Shown piece by piece: positions 61,150 through 64,000 of a stretch of 64,000 nucleotides of DNA. The position numbers were made by a program, and so were the translations under genes. The stretch covers positions 78,762 to 142,761 of the forward strand of contig NZ_NBYX01000020.1 in the NCBI RefSeq assembly GCF_002099195.1, given 5' to 3'. The notes beneath the pieces were generated by a model. That model did no database searches. It was not told the DNA's origin and saw only the letters and a list, made by a program, of their open reading frames with translations. Each line of letters begins with the position of its first letter. Positions within the stretch are counted from its first letter, which is position 1. This DNA comes from Burkholderia puraquae. GTDB taxonomy: Bacteria; Pseudomonadota; Gammaproteobacteria; Burkholderiales; Burkholderiaceae.

Positions 61150-63225
61150 TCAAATGCGCTCAACTTCCACAAGGCAATCGTAGAACGTCGCCGAATTGCC
61201 AAGATCGGTGAGCGCCTGGCTCGTCACCTCGTTTGCGTTCCTGCCGTCCGGTGACAGCTTCTTCCACCAGATCGACAGCCCGACGACGAGCCCTGCACGT
61301 GCGCGGTCGGTAATTCTCGCAAGCGCCTGCATTGATCCGCGGTCGTTGAAGATGCGAACGACGTCGCCCTCCGCGATGCCTCGCGCCTCTGCGTCGGACG
61401 GGTGGATGTCGAGATGCGGCTCGCCTTCGGTATGACGCAGGCTGTCGACGTTCACGAACGTGCTGTTCAGGAAGTGGCGGGCCGGCGGCGAAATCATCGC
61501 GAGCGGATAGCGCGCGGCGAGCTCGGGCGCCGCCTCGGCCGATTCGAACGGCGGCAGGTAGTCGGGCACGGGTTCCATGCCCATCTGCTCGAGCCGCGGG
61601 CTGTAGAACTCGCACTTGCCGGACGGCGTACGAAAACCGCCATTCGCGAACGGCGCCTCCGGCAGCTTGAGCTTCAGCCAGCCGTCGCGCTTCAGCGTGT
61701 CCCAGTCGCTGTCGAGCGCAGGATCGTCCCAGCGGAGCGCCGCGCGCGCGACCTCCTCGTCGCTGTGATAGAGCGCGGGCTCGTCGAGCCTCATGCTGCG
61801 CGCGATGCCACGGAAGATCTCCGTATTCGGCCGCGCTTCTCCCACCGGGGGTATCGACGGCAGGTTCGCCATCACGTAGGTGTGCCCGTACGATTTGTGG
61901 ATGTCCAGATGCTCGAGCTGCGTGGTCGCCGGCAAAACAATGTCGGCGAAATCGACAGTATCTGTCTTGAAATGCTCGAGAACGACCGTGAACAGATCGT
62001 CACGCGCGAACCCTGCGGCGACCTTCGAAGAGTCGGGCGCGACAGCCACCGGATTCGAGTTGTACACGATCACCGCTTCGACCTTCGGCCCGAAGGTTGC
62101 ATCGCCCGGGTGCAACAGCGCGTCGCCGATCGCGTTCATGTTGATGATGCGCGGCAGCTTGTGCGGCCAGCCCGGCATCAAGTCCGGGCGCAGCAGCGCC
62201 GCCTGGTTGACCGGTGCGGATTCCGACGATGACAGCAACAGCCCGCCGGCCCGATCCCGCCAAGCCCCCGTCAGCGCCGGCAGACTTGCGATCGCGCGTA
62301 CGGCGTTGCCACCGCCGCGGACGCGCTGCATGCCGTAGTTAAGGCGGATCGATGCCTTGCGGGTAGCACCGTAACGACGCGCAAGGTCGATCAGCTCCGA
62401 CGCGTCGATACCGCAGATCTGCGCGACGCGTTCCGGCGGATAGGACATCGCCCGCTCCTTGAGCGCGTCGAAACCGAGCGTATGGCTGGCGATGTAGTCG
62501 TGATCGAGCAGGTCTTCGGTAATCAGCACGTGCATCATGCCGAGTGCAAACGCGCCGTCGGTGCCCGGTTTCAACGCGATATGCTGATGACACTTCTCTG
62601 CTGTCAGCGAACGATACGGATCGATGGCGACAAGGCGTGCGCCTCGGCGCTTCGCTTCCTGCGCGCGCGTCCAGAAGTGCAGGCTCGACGCGATCGGGTT
62701 CGCCCCCCAAATCAGAATCAGCTCACTTTCCTCGAAATGCTCGAGGTGCATGCCGAGGCTGCCGCCATAGGTGTAACGCAACCCCGCTGCACCGGCCGCT
62801 GCGCAGATCGTGCGCTCGAGCCGCGAGACGCCGAGCTTGTGGAAGAACCGCTGGGCGATGCCCTCCCCCTGCACGAGCCCCATCGTTCCCGCATAGCTGT
62901 ACGGCACGATCGCTTCCGGTGCGCGCGCCGCGATTTCACCGAGACGGCGGCCGATCTCATCGAATGCCTCGTCCCAGCTGATCGGCACGAAATGCCCGTC
63001 CCCTTTCGCGCCGATGCGCTTGAGTGGGACGGTGAGGCGGTCGGGGTGATGAACGCGCTCGGCGTATCGACTGACTTTCGTGCACAACACGCCTTGTGTC
63101 GGCGGATGATCGGGATCGCCCGTGACCTTGATCGCCTTGCCGTTTTCGACAGTCACACGCATTGCGCACGTGTCCGGACAATCATGCGGGCAAACGGCCC
63201 GGGCTACCTGAATGGCGGCGTTCAT
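61150..63225 (-). CDS. Molybdopterin oxidoreductase, [4Fe-4S] subunit-containing catalytic protein
   Basis: A 691-residue member of the DMSO reductase family. The N-terminal [4Fe-4S] site is Cys12, Cys16, Cys20 and Cys48 (CPHDCPDTC then GVLCTK). The Mo-bis-PGD binding segments include LILIWGANPIASSLHFWTRA and, near the C-terminus, PPARHFLNSTFVNVDSLRHT and SDAEARGIAEGDVVRIFNDRG. There is no twin-arginine signal, so it is probably cytoplasmic. No partner subunit genes are adjacent, so the substrate is unknown. The ATG at 63225 is preferred to a TTG at 63255. Confidence 0.9.
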   Translation of the reverse strand: MNAAIQVARAVCPHDCPDTCAMRVTVENGKAIKVTGDPDHPPTQGVLCTKVSRYAERVHHPDRLTVPLKRIGAKGDGHFVPISWDEAFDEIGRRLGEIAARAPEAIVPYSYAGTMGLVQGEGIAQRFFHKLGVSRLERTICAAAGAAGLRYTYGGSLGMHLEHFEESELILIWGANPIASSLHFWTRAQEAKRRGARLVAIDPYRSLTAEKCHQHIALKPGTDGAFALGMMHVLITEDLLDHDYIASHTLGFDALKERAMSYPPERVAQICGIDASELIDLARRYGATRKASIRLNYGMQRVRGGGNAVRAIASLPALTGAWRDRAGGLLLSSSESAPVNQAALLRPDLMPGWPHKLPRIINMNAIGDALLHPGDATFGPKVEAVIVYNSNPVAVAPDSSKVAAGFARDDLFTVVLEHFKTDTVDFADIVLPATTQLEHLDIHKSYGHTYVMANLPSIPPVGEARPNTEIFRGIARSMRLDEPALYHSDEEVARAALRWDDPALDSDWDTLKRDGWLKLKLPEAPFANGGFRTPSGKCEFYSPRLEQMGMEPVPDYLPPFESAEAAPELAARYPLAMISPPARHFLNSTFVNVDSLRHTEGEPHLDIHPSDAEARGIAEGDVVRIFNDRGSMQALARITDRARAGLVVGLSIWWKKLSPDGRNANEVTSQALTDLGNSATFYDCLVEVERI

Positions 63226-63739
63226 CGTTTTGAGTGCTGAGATGGGGATTTGCAAATTTTACGTGGACACGCCGAATAAAGCGTTCATTTCGTGCGGATT
63301 TCGAGGCATCTGACCGAAAGGCGATGAAGGAATCGGCGGAATTTCGGTGATTCCGTACGTCTTCTGCAGATGGGCTTGCATGGCCGATCCGATATTCGTT
63401 GTCGACGACTGAAACAGATCGCGCACGGCGGCACCAGCCAATACACGCGGGAGAAAGGAATTGCAGCTTTGACCGGAGATACGATCAATAGACCAAGGGA
63501 TCGCGAATGATATCGACCAATTAGGGAATCGGGGGCTGCGATTGGCTGTACTTTGGAGGAGATTGGATAGTTGGGCTGAGCCAGCGCCCCGTCACCGGTG
63601 CGAGGCCAGCGCGCTCGGTTCGATCGCCTTTTGCGGCAATCCAATCGAGGTAATCCGGGAGAATTGATACTCCGGCCCGGCCCGAGCTGCGACCAGGCCG
63701 CCCACCCCGCCCCTCGGTGCATTTCCTTCGCGCCAATGC
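63226..63739. other. Stretch between the oxidoreductase gene and the rRNA operon
   Basis: About 510 bases without a gene I can support. A minus-strand frame ending at 63259 reads protein-like for its last 60 codons (segments such as SAMQAHLQKTYGITEI and PPIPSSPFGQMPRNPHEM), but its only start is a TTG without a ribosome-binding site and I know no family for it. It may be a remnant or a small gene. Confidence 0.3.
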
Positions 63740-63768
63740 AAAAACCCCCGCCTTTCGGGCGGGGGTTT
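63740..63768 (-). terminator. Terminator of the rRNA operon
   Basis: On the minus strand CCCCCGCC (63765-63758), loop CGAAA, GGCGGGGG (63752-63745), followed by five T. It lies 12 bases beyond the 5S rRNA 3' end. Confidence 0.88.
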
Positions 63769-63780
63769 CTGGCTTAGGGA

Positions 63781-63894
63781 GCCTGACGATTACCTACTTT
63801 CACACGGGAATCCGCACTATCATCGGCGTAGAGTCGTTTCACGGTCCTGTTCGGGATGGGAAGGGGTGGGACCGACTCGCTATGGTCATCAGGC
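63781..63894 (-). rRNA. rrf: 5S ribosomal RNA
   Basis: The minus strand carries the 5S sequence, with GCCTGATGACCATAGCGAG at the 5' end, the conserved CCATCCCGAACAGG of loop C, and a 3' end GTAGGTAATCGTCAGGC that pairs with the 5' end. About 114 bases. It marks the 3' end of an rRNA operon entering from the right. Confidence 0.95.
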
Positions 63895-64000
63895 AAAGAG
63901 GGTTGTCACGTTGCTTCGCAACGCGACCAATCTGGGAAGAAGCAGTAATCTTGAGTTGTGTGTATCACACACGAGAATCCAACCAGTCCTGGCTCACACG
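63895..64000 (-). other. 23S-5S rRNA spacer
   Basis: The remaining 106 bases upstream of the 5S gene are the internal spacer of the rRNA operon; I see no 23S 3' end within it. A TTGCGAAGCAA inverted repeat (63912-63928 region) is a probable processing stem. Confidence 0.55.

Noticed and set aside
63259..63441. 60-codon minus-strand open frame before the oxidoreductase gene
   Set aside because: Only a TTG start without a ribosome-binding site. The text looks protein-like but there is no family, so it is described as an unresolved stretch and not as a gene.
1..64000. CRISPR arrays, insertion sequences, prophage genes
   Set aside because: No regularly spaced repeats of CRISPR type, no transposase or integrase reading frame and no phage structural genes were seen. 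The only tandem repeat of note is the MraZ-box array.

Overview
The window is a stretch of the large chromosome of a Burkholderia species, most likely of the B. cepacia complex. The reasons are high GC content with strongly GC-ending codons, a complete division/cell-wall (dcw) cluster followed by lpxC and secA, closely related family members throughout, and a Burkholderia-type porin. Almost all of it is core genome. The one clearly accessory block is a type VI secretion effector module at about 15.8-23.8 kb, which lies beside a tRNA-Pro gene.

Layout. Bases 1-4829 (minus strand) hold the 5' part of nrdA with a promoter and NrdR-like boxes, then ampD, a small membrane zinc-ribbon protein and a YpjD-like cytochrome assembly protein. 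Bases 4919-6932 (plus) hold ffh and a purine phosphoribosyltransferase. Bases 7021-9381 (minus) hold a MarC family protein and proS. Bases 9600-10866 (plus) hold rppH and a CNP1-like lipoprotein. Bases 10962-14071 (minus) hold proB, obgE, rpmA and rplU. ispB and tRNA-Pro(CGG) follow on the plus strand.

Bases 15997-23783 (minus) form the T6SS effector operon: a VgrG with an unusual N-terminal extension, an Eag-type DUF1795 chaperone, a PAAR-Rhs polymorphic toxin with a 216-residue C-terminal toxin I do not recognise, and a translationally coupled candidate immunity gene. This is the best candidate for undescribed biology in the window.

Bases 24546-31065 (plus) hold a CorB/HlyC-type transporter, pilB-pilC-pilD, coaE, zapD and yacG. 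Bases 31132-36645 (minus) hold a Nudix hydrolase, a DUF815 ATPase, argJ and secA. A DciA-like gene is on the plus strand. lpxC and a peroxiredoxin come next, then the dcw cluster read right to left: mraZ-rsmH-ftsL-ftsI-murE-murF-mraY-murD-ftsW-murG-murC-ddl-ftsQ-ftsA-ftsZ. Most dcw junctions are 4-base ATGA overlaps. Upstream of mraZ is a sigma70 promoter abutting four 10-bp direct repeats that match MraZ boxes.

The right end holds coq7, a porin, fadD, a molybdopterin oxidoreductase and the 3' end of an rRNA operon (terminator and 5S gene, minus strand). Only the 23S-5S spacer is visible beyond the 5S; the 23S gene lies outside the window.

Identifications rest on reading the protein sequences. 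No database search was run.
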